From contig NZ_JAFEUW010000001.1 in NCBI RefSeq assembly GCF_025028335.1, forward strand, positions 1,984,001 to 2,048,000: a stretch of 64,000 nt of DNA, given 5' to 3'. Both the position numbers and the translations under genes were made by a program. Position 1 is the first letter of the stretch, and every line of letters starts with the position of its first letter. This stretch comes from Brachybacterium sillae. Its GTDB lineage: Bacteria; Actinomycetota; Actinomycetes; Actinomycetales; Dermabacteraceae. Of the stretch, positions 8,999-17,953 are shown one piece after another. The notes beneath the pieces were generated by a model. That model did no database searches, was not told where the DNA came from, and saw only the letters and a list, made by a program, of their open reading frames with translations.

Positions 8999-9835
8999 AT
9001 GGCCCGCGCACTGGTGACTGGTTCCACGGCAGGACTGGGGCTGGAGTTCGCCTGGCAGCTGGCCGGTTCCGGACATGATCTGGTGTTGGTCGCGCGCGAT
9101 GAGGACCGGTTGCGGGCCGTCGCCGCGCAGATCCGCCACGTCCACGGTGTCACCGTCGAGGTGCTCCCCGCCGACCTCTCCGACCGCGCCGCCACCGACC
9201 GTGTCGCCACCCGGCTCACCGACCCCGTCGACCCCGTGGATCTGCTGGTGAACAACGCCGGGTACGGGCTGCGCGGCGGGTTCCTCGACGTCGACATCGC
9301 CGACCATGAACGGCAGATGGACACCCTGCTGCGGGCCGTCCTGGTGCTCTCCCACGCGGCGGCGCGGTCGATGGTCCAGCGCCGCCGCGGCGCGATCCTC
9401 AACGTGTCATCCCTGGCGGGGTACACCGCTGCCGGACCATACGCCGCCGCGAAGAGCTGGGTCACGGTGTTCACGGAGTCGCTGGCGATGGAGCTGCGCG
9501 GCACCGGGGTCACCGCCACCGCCCTGTTGCCGGGCTTCGTGCGCACCGAGTTCCACGAACGCGCGGCCATCAATGTCGAGGGCCTGCCCCGGGTGTCCTG
9601 GTTGAAGGCCCCGTTCGTGGTCGAGGAGGCGCTGAAGGACTGCGCCCGAGGGCAGGTGCTGTCGGTGCCGTCCATCACCTACCGCACAGCGGGGGAGTTC
9701 TCGCGGGTGGCGCCGCGGCCTCTGGTCCGTGCCCTCGCCTCCCCGCAGTGGCAGACCACGCTGGCGCGCTGGCGGGTGGGACGCTCCCGCAAGCGGGCCT
9801 CCCGGCGTGCCCTCCACGCCCCTTGGGAGCAGTAG
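8999..9835 (+). CDS. Short-chain dehydrogenase/reductase (DltE/YqjQ-like)
   Basis: 278 residues. The NAD(P) loop is TGSTAGLGLEFA (residues 7-18), followed by LVNNAGYG, the catalytic Ser in NVSSLAGY and YAAAKSW (catalytic Tyr-x-x-x-Lys). The Rossmann fold and all catalytic residues are intact, so it is an active oxidoreductase. A basic C-terminal tail may be membrane-associated, as in related SDRs acting on lipophilic substrates. The substrate is unknown. It stands alone between two probable leaderless promoters, with pyrE starting 43 bp later. Confidence 0.88.
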   Translation: MARALVTGSTAGLGLEFAWQLAGSGHDLVLVARDEDRLRAVAAQIRHVHGVTVEVLPADLSDRAATDRVATRLTDPVDPVDLLVNNAGYGLRGGFLDVDIADHERQMDTLLRAVLVLSHAAARSMVQRRRGAILNVSSLAGYTAAGPYAAAKSWVTVFTESLAMELRGTGVTATALLPGFVRTEFHERAAINVEGLPRVSWLKAPFVVEEALKDCARGQVLSVPSITYRTAGEFSRVAPRPLVRALASPQWQTTLARWRVGRSRKRASRRALHAPWEQ

Positions 9836-9865
9836 CGCGGGACGATATGCGCCGCGACCGGTCGA

Positions 9866-9871
9866 TACGCT
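9866..9871 (+). promoter_or_regulatory. Candidate -10 box, leaderless pyrE
   Basis: TACGCT, 7 nt before the ATG at 9879. Confidence 0.5.
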
Positions 9872-9878
9872 GTGTCCC

Positions 9879-10442
9879 ATGACCGACATCGCCGCTGACC
9901 GCGCCCGACTCCTCGACCTGATCACCGACCTCGCCGTGGTGCGCGGCCGCGTGACGCTGTCCTCCGGGGCGGAGGCCGACTATTACGTGGACCTGCGCCG
10001 CATCACCCTCCACCACGAGGCGTCGCCGCTGGTCGGGCGGGTGATGCTGGACCTGCTGCGGCGTGAGGGTCTGGTGCCGGGGATCGAGGCCGTCGGTGGC
10101 CTCACCCTCGGGGCCGATCCGGTGGCCGACGCCGTGCTGCATGCCTCCGCCGCCGCGGGCGAGGGGATCGACGCCTTCGTGGTCCGCAAGGAGGCGAAGG
10201 CGCATGGCCTGCAGCGTCGCATCGAGGGACCCGACGTCGAAGGTCGCCGCGTCGTCGTGCTGGAGGACACCTCCACCACCGGTGGCAGTGTGCTCACCGC
10301 CTGTGAGGCGCTGCGGGAGGCCGGGGCAGAGATCGCGGCGGTCGCGGTGATCGTCCACCGCTCCGAGCAGTCCCGCCGGGCCGTCGAGGCTGCCGGGTAC
10401 CGCTACCTGTACGCGTACGAGCTGTCCGAGCTGGGATTGTGA
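9879..10442 (+). CDS. pyrE: Orotate phosphoribosyltransferase
   Basis: 187 residues. It contains SSGAEADYYVDLRR and the PRPP-binding loop VVVLEDTSTTGGS. It converts orotate and PRPP to OMP in pyrimidine synthesis. The product is slightly longer than E. coli-type PyrE at the ends and resembles the actinobacterial form. The ATG at 9879 was chosen because homology starts with MTDIAADRARLLDL and a -10 box lies just upstream. It is followed by a strong bidirectional terminator. It is not linked to other pyr genes here. Confidence 0.93.
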   Translation: MTDIAADRARLLDLITDLAVVRGRVTLSSGAEADYYVDLRRITLHHEASPLVGRVMLDLLRREGLVPGIEAVGGLTLGADPVADAVLHASAAAGEGIDAFVVRKEAKAHGLQRRIEGPDVEGRRVVVLEDTSTTGGSVLTACEALREAGAEIAAVAVIVHRSEQSRRAVEAAGYRYLYAYELSELGL

Positions 10443-10470
10443 CGCGCTGACCCCCGTGCGCATCGCGGAC

Positions 10471-10510
10471 GCAGCAGGGCCCCGGTCGGAATCACCCGGG
10501 GCCCTGCTGC
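10471..10510. terminator. Bidirectional hairpin terminator between pyrE and the metallopeptidase gene
   Basis: A perfect 15-bp stem (10471-10485 with 10496-10510) and a 10-nt loop lie between the two convergent genes. There is no long T tract, as is usual for high-GC genomes. Confidence 0.8.
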
Positions 10511-10541
10511 ACTCAGTGTGGCTGCGGCGCGTGCCGCGCGC

Positions 10542-11453
10542 TCACACCTGACGGGCGCTGAAGGTGTCGCAGGAGGCGACCGTGCCCTCCTGGTAACCCT
10601 GCATGAACCAGTTCATGCGCTGCTCCGAGGAGCCGTGCGTCCAAGACTCGGGGTTCGCCTGGCCGCCGGCGACATCCTCCTGGATGTGGTCGTCGCCGAC
10701 CGCGGAGGCCGCGCTGAGGGCGTCACGGATGTCCTGGTCGGTCAGCGGCTGCAGGAACGGCTGGCCGTTCTGGTCGGTGGTGCGGGTGGCGTGATGGGCC
10801 CACACACCGGCGTAGCAGTCAGCCTGCAGCTCCAGACGCACCGCATCGGACTGCGGGCCGGTGCCCTGGCGGTCGATGGAGTTCATCGTGCCCTGGAGGT
10901 TCTGGATGTGGTGCCCGTACTCGTGGGCCACCACATAGGCCTTCGACAGCTGCCCACCGGAGGCCCCGAACCGCGTCTCCAGCTCCTGGTAGAAGCTGGC
11001 GTCGACGTAGATCGTGGTGTTGGCCGGGCAGTAGAACGGACCCACGGCGCTGGTGGCGCCGCCGCAACCGGTCTGCACCCGATCGCTGAAGAGCAGGGTG
11101 CGGGGCTCCTGCCAGCGGATACCGGAGTCCGGGCCCAGCTGCGACCACAGGGAGTCCGCTGATTCCACCACGCCCTGCACCAGGCACTCGTCATTGGTGT
11201 TGGCGTCCTGGCCGGTCTCGCAGCCCTCCACGCCGCTGAGCTCGCCGCTCTGTTGCTGGCTCTGCGGCGCCGACTGGCCGCCACCGCCGAGGATGTACAT
11301 TGGATTTCCGCCCATCAGGGCGTAGATCAGCACGACGACGAGCATGAGGCAGCCGCCGCCTCCGCCGAGCATGAGGCCGCCGCCGCCCAGCGAGCCGCCA
11401 CCGGCCCGACCGACGTTGCTCGAGCCGATGTTCGCGTTGGGGTTGAACGTCAT
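10542..11453 (-). CDS. Membrane-anchored neutral zinc metallopeptidase (YpfJ family)
   Basis: 303 residues. A Gly-rich N-terminus (GGGSLGGGGLMLGGGGG) is followed by one membrane helix (about 33-50) and a low-complexity linker. The extracellular domain carries HEYGHHIQ (zinc ligands and catalytic Glu) and a downstream third-ligand region ELQADCYAGVWA. This is the typical architecture of the putative neutral zinc metallopeptidase family; its substrate is unknown. The ATG at 11453 was chosen over an in-frame upstream ATG because the family starts at MTFNPN and a -10 box lies 7 nt before it. Confidence 0.88.
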   Translation of the reverse strand: MTFNPNANIGSSNVGRAGGGSLGGGGLMLGGGGGCLMLVVVLIYALMGGNPMYILGGGGQSAPQSQQQSGELSGVEGCETGQDANTNDECLVQGVVESADSLWSQLGPDSGIRWQEPRTLLFSDRVQTGCGGATSAVGPFYCPANTTIYVDASFYQELETRFGASGGQLSKAYVVAHEYGHHIQNLQGTMNSIDRQGTGPQSDAVRLELQADCYAGVWAHHATRTTDQNGQPFLQPLTDQDIRDALSAASAVGDDHIQEDVAGGQANPESWTHGSSEQRMNWFMQGYQEGTVASCDTFSARQV

Positions 11454-11460
11454 AGGGCAC

Positions 11461-11466
11461 ACAGTA
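11461..11466 (-). promoter_or_regulatory. Candidate -10 box, leaderless metallopeptidase gene
   Basis: Minus strand TACTGT, 7 nt before the ATG at 11453. Confidence 0.45.
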
Positions 11467-11492
11467 ACCGGCGATCTGCACCGGCGATGTGC
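11467..11492. repeat. Tandem 13-bp direct repeat upstream of the metallopeptidase gene
   Basis: ACCGGCGATCTGC (11467-11479) is followed at once by ACCGGCGATGTGC (11480-11492), one mismatch. It lies just upstream of the -10 box, where an activator or repressor could bind. No regulator is assigned. Confidence 0.4.
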
Positions 11493-11602
11493 ACGGAACC
11501 TCCCCATCGCGCTCACTGAACCCGTGGTACTCCCTCCGTACGATGGGTCGGCGTCCCGCCCCGGGACGTCGCGCGGACATCGGCCGGAGGGAGCCCCACC
11601 CC

Positions 11603-12373
11603 ATGAACATCGTCGACTGGGCCATCAGTGTGATCGGCCGTCTCGGCGGGCCCGGTGTCGCCCTTCTGATCTTCCTGGAGAACGTGTTCCCGCCGATCCC
11701 CTCCGAGGCGATCCTTCCGCTGGCGGGCGTCGTCGCCGGTCAGGGGGAGGGGACCTTCTGGGGGATGCTGCTGTGGTCTCTGCTCGGTTCCGTCGGCGGC
11801 GCACTGCTGCTGTACGGACTCGGCCGGGCCCTGGGACCGGAGCGGCTGCACCGCCTCGTGGTGCGCCTGCCGCTGATCCACGAGAGCGATTACGACCGAG
11901 CGGTCGAGTGGATGGAGAAGCATGGCCCCCTGGGCATCTTCCTGGGGCGCTTCGTGCCAGGCATCCGCTCCCTGATCTCCATCCCGGCCGGTTTGTTCGC
12001 CATGCCGCTGCGCATCTTCCTCCCGCTCACAGCGCTCGGCAGTGCGCTGTGGAACGCCCTGTTCATCGGCCTCGGCGTGCGCCTGGGGGAGAACTGGGAA
12101 GTGATCCAGCCCTACACCGACCTCATCTCCAACATCTGCTACGCGATCATCGCGGTGCTGCTGATCACCTGGGTGGTCCGCCGCATCCTGCGTGACCGGC
12201 GCCGGCGGGCACTGGGGCTGCCCGACCCCGACCACCACGCCAACCGCCGCCTGGATCAGCGGGATGCCGCTGACCCGGACGGGACCGAGGCGGCGCCGCA
12301 GGAGACGCCGACGGAGACTGCGGGGCCGGGGGACGGTCAACGCACCGGCTCGGAGGGTTCCACGCGAAGGTGA
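11603..12373 (+). CDS. DedA-family membrane protein
   Basis: 256 residues with about five membrane segments. It carries the DedA motifs FLENVFPPIPSEAILPLAG (acidic membrane-embedded residue) and FLGRFVPGIRSLISIPAG (the F-x-R-x-x-P-x-x-R signature). DedA proteins act in membrane lipid homeostasis, including undecaprenyl-phosphate flipping. The last 50 residues are a hydrophilic, disordered cytoplasmic tail. The start is set by GGAGGGAG ahead of the ATG. The stop overlaps the GTG of the next gene (GTGA), so the two are co-expressed. Confidence 0.92.
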   Translation: MNIVDWAISVIGRLGGPGVALLIFLENVFPPIPSEAILPLAGVVAGQGEGTFWGMLLWSLLGSVGGALLLYGLGRALGPERLHRLVVRLPLIHESDYDRAVEWMEKHGPLGIFLGRFVPGIRSLISIPAGLFAMPLRIFLPLTALGSALWNALFIGLGVRLGENWEVIQPYTDLISNICYAIIAVLLITWVVRRILRDRRRRALGLPDPDHHANRRLDQRDAADPDGTEAAPQETPTETAGPGDGQRTGSEGSTRR

Positions 12374-13065
12374 ACGCCGCTCCCGACGAGACCGACCAGG
12401 CCGACGGCAGCGGGTCGACGCCGACCTCCCCGGCGCCCCGTGAGGTGGGTGTCGGCCCCCACCCGCGCCCCTGGCCCGACGACCCTCGCCTGGACCCTGT
12501 GCTGCTGGCCGAGGGCGACCGGCGCAACGTCGTGGACCGCTACCGCTACTGGCGGCGGGACGCGATCATCGCCGACCTCGACACCCGCCGGCACCACGGG
12601 TTGCACGTGGCGATCGAGAACCTCGAACACGACGCGAACATCGGGTCCATCGTCCGCACCGCCAATGCCTTCGCCGTCGGTGCCTTCCACATCGTCGGCC
12701 GCCGCCGCTGGAACCGCCGCGGTGCGATGGTGACCGACCGCTACCAGCACGAGCACCATCACTCCACCCCGGCCGCCCTCGCCGCCTGGGCGGCGGACCA
12801 CGCGCTGACCCTCGTGGCCGTCGACAACGTGCCCGGGGCCCGCCCTCTGGAGGCCGCGCCGCTGCCGGAGCGCGCCATGCTCGTCATGGGACAGGAGGGG
12901 CCCGGGATCAGCCCCGAACTGGCCTCCCTGTGCCAGGAGGCGGTGGCGATCACCCAGTACGGCTCCACCCGGTCGCTGAACGTCGCCGCCGCCGCGGCCA
13001 TCGTCATGCACAGCTGGGTCCAGGAGCATGGGACGGACGGCCCCGGGGCCGCACCGCCCGCGTGA
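12370..13065 (+). CDS. TrmH/SpoU-family RNA 2'-O-methyltransferase
   Basis: 231 residues. A variable N-terminal stretch (1-75) precedes the SPOUT domain with its three motifs: ENLEHDANIGSIVRTANAF (motif 1, catalytic Arg), ERAMLVMGQEGPGIS (motif 2) and SLNVAAAAAIVMHSW (motif 3). It methylates a ribose 2'-OH in tRNA or rRNA; the target base is not clear. It is translationally coupled to the DedA gene. The fructose-bisphosphate aldolase gene follows after 65 bp with its own Shine-Dalgarno sequence. Confidence 0.9.
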   Translation: MNAAPDETDQADGSGSTPTSPAPREVGVGPHPRPWPDDPRLDPVLLAEGDRRNVVDRYRYWRRDAIIADLDTRRHHGLHVAIENLEHDANIGSIVRTANAFAVGAFHIVGRRRWNRRGAMVTDRYQHEHHHSTPAALAAWAADHALTLVAVDNVPGARPLEAAPLPERAMLVMGQEGPGISPELASLCQEAVAITQYGSTRSLNVAAAAAIVMHSWVQEHGTDGPGAAPPA

Positions 13066-13130
13066 GAGAATCGGGGACGAGCCGGGCCCTGTGCCCGGGA
13101 ACCGGACGAGATACCTCGTGAGGAGCATCC

Positions 13131-14159
<1,029 letters not shown>

Positions 14160-14188
14160 CCACCCGCTGACCGTCCGCTGACGGACGA

Positions 14189-14220
14189 CGCGCCCGCCCC
14201 GCAGCTGCGGGGCGGGCGCG
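14189..14220 (+). terminator. Hairpin terminator after fbaA
   Basis: A 14-bp perfect GC stem (14189-14202 with 14207-14220) with a 4-nt AGCT loop, followed by TTCGTG. Being symmetrical, it may also stop the convergent DUF2516 transcript. Confidence 0.85.
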
Positions 14221-14266
14221 TTCGTGTCAGAGGAGGTGTGTCACAGGGACGGCGGGAGGTGGGGTC

Positions 14267-14584
14267 TCACCAACGGTTGCGCTCTGCGCGGTCCAGGACG
14301 GTGCGCAGCGCCGGGCGGACGTCCGTGAGGAACACCCCGGTGATGAGGGCGCCGATCACCAGGAACAGACCGCCGGTGGCGACGGGCACCACCGGAAGGC
14401 TCAGCACTCCCAGCACCAACGCCAGGGCGGTCAGTCCGCTCCAGAACCCCTTGGTGCGGCGGTCCGCGGCGGGGTAGGCATCGGCACGGAACCGCAGCGC
14501 CTCGATCAGCGCCCACACCTGCAGTGCCACCACGCCCAGGGACAGCAGCAGATTGATGCCGACAAGCGCGTACACGATGGTCAT
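14267..14584 (-). CDS. DUF2516 small membrane protein
   Basis: 105 residues with three hydrophobic segments (about 5-28, 48-66, 70-90). The pattern TKGFWSGLTALALVLG and the short basic C-terminus match the actinobacterial DUF2516 family, whose function is unknown. The gene is monocistronic, convergent with fbaA and probably leaderless (-10 box 6 nt upstream). It is followed on the left by the fbaA terminator. Confidence 0.82.
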   Translation of the reverse strand: MTIVYALVGINLLLSLGVVALQVWALIEALRFRADAYPAADRRTKGFWSGLTALALVLGVLSLPVVPVATGGLFLVIGALITGVFLTDVRPALRTVLDRAERNRW

Positions 14585-14590
14585 CGCCCC

Positions 14591-14596
14591 AGGGTA
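14591..14596 (-). promoter_or_regulatory. Candidate -10 box, leaderless DUF2516 gene
   Basis: Minus strand TACCCT, 6 nt before the ATG at 14584. Confidence 0.5.
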
Positions 14597-14624
14597 CCGG
14601 GGAGCGGTTGCGCCTACGGCGGGC

Positions 14625-15935
14625 TCAGCGGCCCGGGTCGGTGCGATCGGTGATCAGCAGTTCCAGCGCCTCCGTGGTGGCGGGCGGCTCCACCCGCGAC
14701 AGCTCCCCGGTGAGGGGGCGCGGGCCGATGGTGTCCCCGTCGGCGGCGATCAGCAGGCTCGGCAGGAACCGCTGGGCGTCATCGTTGTCCAAACCCGTCG
14801 CCTCCAGCAGGTCGATGGCCAGGGAGCGCAGCTGCATCACCAGGGCCACGCCCTGGAAATGGGCCGAGCGGCCCGGGTGCTCCCCGGCGTCGGAGCGCAG
14901 CACCTGTTCCGGGGTGAGGTAGGAGGCGAACAGGCGAAGACGCCGGCGGGCCTCGGTGAAATCGACGTCCTCGGCGATGCCGTCGCGGAGTGCCACCACG
15001 GCCTCCTGCCCGGCGACGAAGGCATCGGCGAGGGCCGAATGCGGGGCGCCCTGCACCGCCGCGATGAACCCTGCGGTGCGGCGGGCGATGATGCGGACGT
15101 TGCGCATGGCCCGGTCGGAACCGATCAAGAGGTGCTGCAGGCGCTCGACATCCCGTCCACGGCGCAGACCGTGCGGGGAGAAGTGGGCGACCTCGTCGGC
15201 GGCCTGATTGGCCAGGCGCCAGTAGTCGGTGTGCCGCTGGGAGTTCGCCCGCACGGTGCGCAGCGCGGCGTCGGCCACCTCCCGCGACCCCGTGCGGGAG
15301 GCGAGGGCCAGGGCGGTGAGGGTGGCATCGAGTTCTGTGTAGAAACGATCCGCGGCTCGACGCTGCATCCGGCGGGGATCCCCGGCGAGCAGCAGATGCA
15401 CGAGGAACGCGACCACCACACCGGTGAGGGCATCGAGGATGCGGCCCTGCGGCGTCATCCCGGGGGTGACGGGCATGACCACCACCAGCAGTGACTGGAT
15501 CGCCGACTGGACGCCGAACAGGATCCCCGGATCCAGCAGTCGGGAGGCGAGCCCGGCCACCAGGACCACCACGAAGATCTGCCAGGTGCCGGAGCCGATG
15601 AACGACCGCGCGGCCTCCCCGAGCAGCACGCCGAGCATGACGCCGCCGCCCATCTCCCACAGCTTCCGCATCTTGGCGTCACTGGTGAAACCGATGATGA
15701 CGAACGCGGCGATGGAGGAGAAGAACGGGAACTCGTGGCCCCACACCAGGTGACTGGCGGCGTAGGCGAGGGAGGCCGCCAGGGCCGCGCGCGCGACGTT
15801 GAGGGAGCCGCCGCGGCTGCGCTCCAGGCCGTTGCGCAGGCGCGCGGAGAGGCCGTGACGGATGCGGTCCCCGCGGGTACGACCGGGTGCCGGCGCCGCC
15901 GCGGGCACCGAGGTCTCGGGGGAGTGTCCGGTCAT
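14625..15935 (-). CDS. FUSC-family membrane protein (aromatic acid exporter-like)
   Basis: 436 residues. The N-terminal third has about six membrane helices (residues about 45-190) in the FUSC arrangement (SLAYAASHLVWG, SIAAFVIIGF, GVMLGVLLGEAA). The remaining 240 residues are a soluble, largely helical cytoplasmic domain with many Arg/Glu. Related proteins export aromatic acids or p-hydroxybenzoate; the substrate here is unknown. It starts 15 bp after the ygfZ stop, so it is probably the last gene of the small protein-nitrobindin-ygfZ-FUSC operon. Confidence 0.82.
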   Translation of the reverse strand: MTGHSPETSVPAAAPAPGRTRGDRIRHGLSARLRNGLERSRGGSLNVARAALAASLAYAASHLVWGHEFPFFSSIAAFVIIGFTSDAKMRKLWEMGGGVMLGVLLGEAARSFIGSGTWQIFVVVLVAGLASRLLDPGILFGVQSAIQSLLVVVMPVTPGMTPQGRILDALTGVVVAFLVHLLLAGDPRRMQRRAADRFYTELDATLTALALASRTGSREVADAALRTVRANSQRHTDYWRLANQAADEVAHFSPHGLRRGRDVERLQHLLIGSDRAMRNVRIIARRTAGFIAAVQGAPHSALADAFVAGQEAVVALRDGIAEDVDFTEARRRLRLFASYLTPEQVLRSDAGEHPGRSAHFQGVALVMQLRSLAIDLLEATGLDNDDAQRFLPSLLIAADGDTIGPRPLTGELSRVEPPATTEALELLITDRTDPGR

Positions 15936-15950
15936 CGCCCGCTGCGCCCC

Positions 15951-17093
15951 TCAGAGCCGGGCCGTCGCGGGACGGGGACCGTGGTCGCGCGGCAGCACGG
16001 CCGCCTCCTGCCGGGCATCGACCTGCAGCACGGCCGGATCCCCGCCGTCCGCGGTCTCCACCCCGGTGGGGATCTCGACGACGACGTCGGCCTCCAGCGG
16101 CAGGGCACGACGCACCAGTGCCAGGGCGATCGGCCCAAGGTCGGCGTGGATCGCGGTGGAGGTGACGGTACCGACCTCCTTCTGCCCCAGCAGCACACGG
16201 CCACCCGGGCGCGGCGGGAGATCCTGTGACCCGTCGAGGTGCAGCATGACCAGGCGACGCGGGGGCTGCCCCAGGTTCAGGACCTTGGCGACGGTCTCCT
16301 GCCCCCGGTAGCAACCCTTCGCGGTGTGCACGGCGGTGCGCAACAGATCCACCTCATGGGGGATCGTGCGGTCGTCGAGGTCCCGGGCGGCACGCACCTG
16401 GTGGCGGGCGATGCGCAGGGCCTCCGCGGCGGCCATCCCGGCCAGCTGTTCGACCGACCAGTCCACGCGTCGGGCGGCGGCGTCCTCCACCACCGTGAGC
16501 ACCCAGTCGGTGACCTCATCCGGGTCGGGGCCGTAGGCGACCCCGCCGGGAACCACGCCCGGCCACGGATCCCGCCACACCGCGACGGCGGGCGGAGTGT
16601 CCTCGCGCAGCACCTCCGCTGCCGGGCGCACTGCTCCCAGCACCCGCAGGTCGTCGCGTTCGCGGAACTCGACGCGAGCGGCGAACCGCATCATCGTGAG
16701 GTACCGCAGCAGCCCGGCGCGTCCCCCGGCATCGGTGATCAGAAGCAGGGCATCGGGGTCGTCGGTCAGCGGCGCGGCGGCGGCGAGGTGCTCCACCCGG
16801 CCCTGCGGTGACAGGACCGTGAGGGCGCGGGACTCCCCGGGGGCGAGATCGGTCAGCACCTGGCTGGTGACGGTGGTGAGCCAGGTCAGACGGTCCGCCC
16901 CGCGGACCTCCAGCACCTCCATCTGGCCGAGATCCACCACGGCGCGGCCAGCGAGCAGACGGCGCTGCTCCCGCAGCGGCGCGCCGTAGTGGACGGGCAC
17001 CACGGCGTCGGGGCCGTCACCCAGGACGGCCCCGACGGAGAACAGGGGGAGGCGAGTCGGACCGATCGGGGTACCCGCTGTCCCGGTGGTCAC
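15951..17093 (-). CDS. ygfZ: YgfZ/GcvT-like folate-binding protein
   Basis: 380 residues. It is a member of the folate-binding GcvT fold family with the diagnostic KGCYRGQE motif (here KGCYRGQETVAKV), VVDLGQMEVLEVRGADRL near the N-terminus and a C-terminal barrel. YgfZ proteins support assembly and repair of Fe-S clusters with tetrahydrofolate. The GTG at 17093 was chosen because it lies 1 nt from the preceding stop and just ahead of the conserved region. It sits in an operon with the nitrobindin-like gene, fitting a redox/NO-stress theme. Confidence 0.88.
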   Translation of the reverse strand: MTTGTAGTPIGPTRLPLFSVGAVLGDGPDAVVPVHYGAPLREQRRLLAGRAVVDLGQMEVLEVRGADRLTWLTTVTSQVLTDLAPGESRALTVLSPQGRVEHLAAAAPLTDDPDALLLITDAGGRAGLLRYLTMMRFAARVEFRERDDLRVLGAVRPAAEVLREDTPPAVAVWRDPWPGVVPGGVAYGPDPDEVTDWVLTVVEDAAARRVDWSVEQLAGMAAAEALRIARHQVRAARDLDDRTIPHEVDLLRTAVHTAKGCYRGQETVAKVLNLGQPPRRLVMLHLDGSQDLPPRPGGRVLLGQKEVGTVTSTAIHADLGPIALALVRRALPLEADVVVEIPTGVETADGGDPAVLQVDARQEAAVLPRDHGPRPATARL

Positions 17094-17094
17094 C

Positions 17095-17730
17095 TCAGAC
17101 ACGGTCGAGCTCCACGGAGAGGTAGGGACGCAGATCCTCGGGATGGGCGGCGTCGGCGGCCCGCTCCCACAACCACATGAGGCGGCCGCCGACCAGACCG
17201 AACAGGCGGGTCTCCGGCAGGGGATCAGCCACGCCGAGCTGGATGCGCGGCCCCCGCACCTCCCCCCGCCACGCCGGAGCGGCGGTGGGGTCGCCGTCCG
17301 CCGAGTCGTCACCGGCGAAGCGGGCATCCAGCGCGTAGGACACGATGCCGGCGGGGTCACCGGGACGTGCCGCGCGGGCGGCCGCGAGATCCTGGCCGGG
17401 CAGCGGTTCTCCGACCGTCCACACGCCCCGCTCGTCGAGCAGTTCGTGCCGCTCTCCGGTGCCGACGTACCGCGGTGGCACTGTGCCGTCCTTCGCGAAG
17501 GCGGACGTGGGGGGCAGAGGGGCAGCAGTGTCGATCAGATGCGTGACGGCGTGCCAGGACAACTGCCCCTCCTCGGTGGGGGTCGCCTGCAGGCGCTGCT
17601 CCACGCGGCGCTCGACGATCTCGCCATCCTCACCGCGCAACTGCACGGCGCCCTCGCCCTCCCAGGTGCCGACCAGCCACGCCAGCGGGTACAGCGACTC
17701 CGGGAGCGAGAGATCCAGAGGGATGGGCAT
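17095..17730 (-). CDS. Nitrobindin-like heme-binding FABP-family protein (DUF1794)
   Basis: 211 residues. The start LYPLAWLVGTWEGEG is the conserved first strand of the nitrobindin beta-barrel (G-x-W-x-G-x-G), and the C-terminus has LFGLVGGRLMWLWERAA with a distal LRPYLSVELDRV strand. Actinobacterial nitrobindins bind ferric heme and isomerise peroxynitrite. A 30-residue insertion (about 140-170) makes it longer than the usual ~160 residues. Its ATG lies 1 nt after the stop of the 33-residue membrane peptide gene, so the two are translated together. Confidence 0.85.
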   Translation of the reverse strand: MPIPLDLSLPESLYPLAWLVGTWEGEGAVQLRGEDGEIVERRVEQRLQATPTEEGQLSWHAVTHLIDTAAPLPPTSAFAKDGTVPPRYVGTGERHELLDERGVWTVGEPLPGQDLAAARAARPGDPAGIVSYALDARFAGDDSADGDPTAAPAWRGEVRGPRIQLGVADPLPETRLFGLVGGRLMWLWERAADAAHPEDLRPYLSVELDRV

Positions 17731-17731
17731 C

Positions 17732-17833
17732 TCAGCGACCGAACAGACGCGAGATCACCAGCACCGCGAACCCGGCGGTGCCCAGGCCGACCAGGGCCGA
17801 CAGCAGCAGGAAGAACAGCGAGATCATCGACAT
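17732..17833 (-). CDS. 33-residue single-pass membrane peptide
   Basis: Starts MSMISLFFLLLSALVG and ends VISRLFGR*: one hydrophobic helix with a short basic cytoplasmic end (positive-inside, N-out). It has its own -10 box 7 nt upstream, and its stop lies 1 nt before the nitrobindin ATG. This tight placement and the clean helix make it more than a chance frame. Function unknown. It could simply serve as a leader that starts translation of the downstream gene on a leaderless mRNA. Confidence 0.6.
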   Translation of the reverse strand: MSMISLFFLLLSALVGLGTAGFAVLVISRLFGR

Positions 17834-17840
17834 GCCGCCC

Positions 17841-17846
17841 AGTCTA
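17841..17846 (-). promoter_or_regulatory. Candidate -10 box of the peptide-nitrobindin-ygfZ-FUSC operon
   Basis: Minus strand TAGACT, 7 nt before the ATG at 17833. It makes the 33-residue peptide the leaderless first gene. Confidence 0.5.
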
Positions 17847-17953
17847 TCGACGCCGCCGACACACGGACCGGTGGTCGCAGGGCGAGTGGGTGCGGGTCGC
17901 GCGGGGCGGCCGCGCGGGCTGCCATGCCGCAGCGGGGCGTGCTGCCGCAGCGG

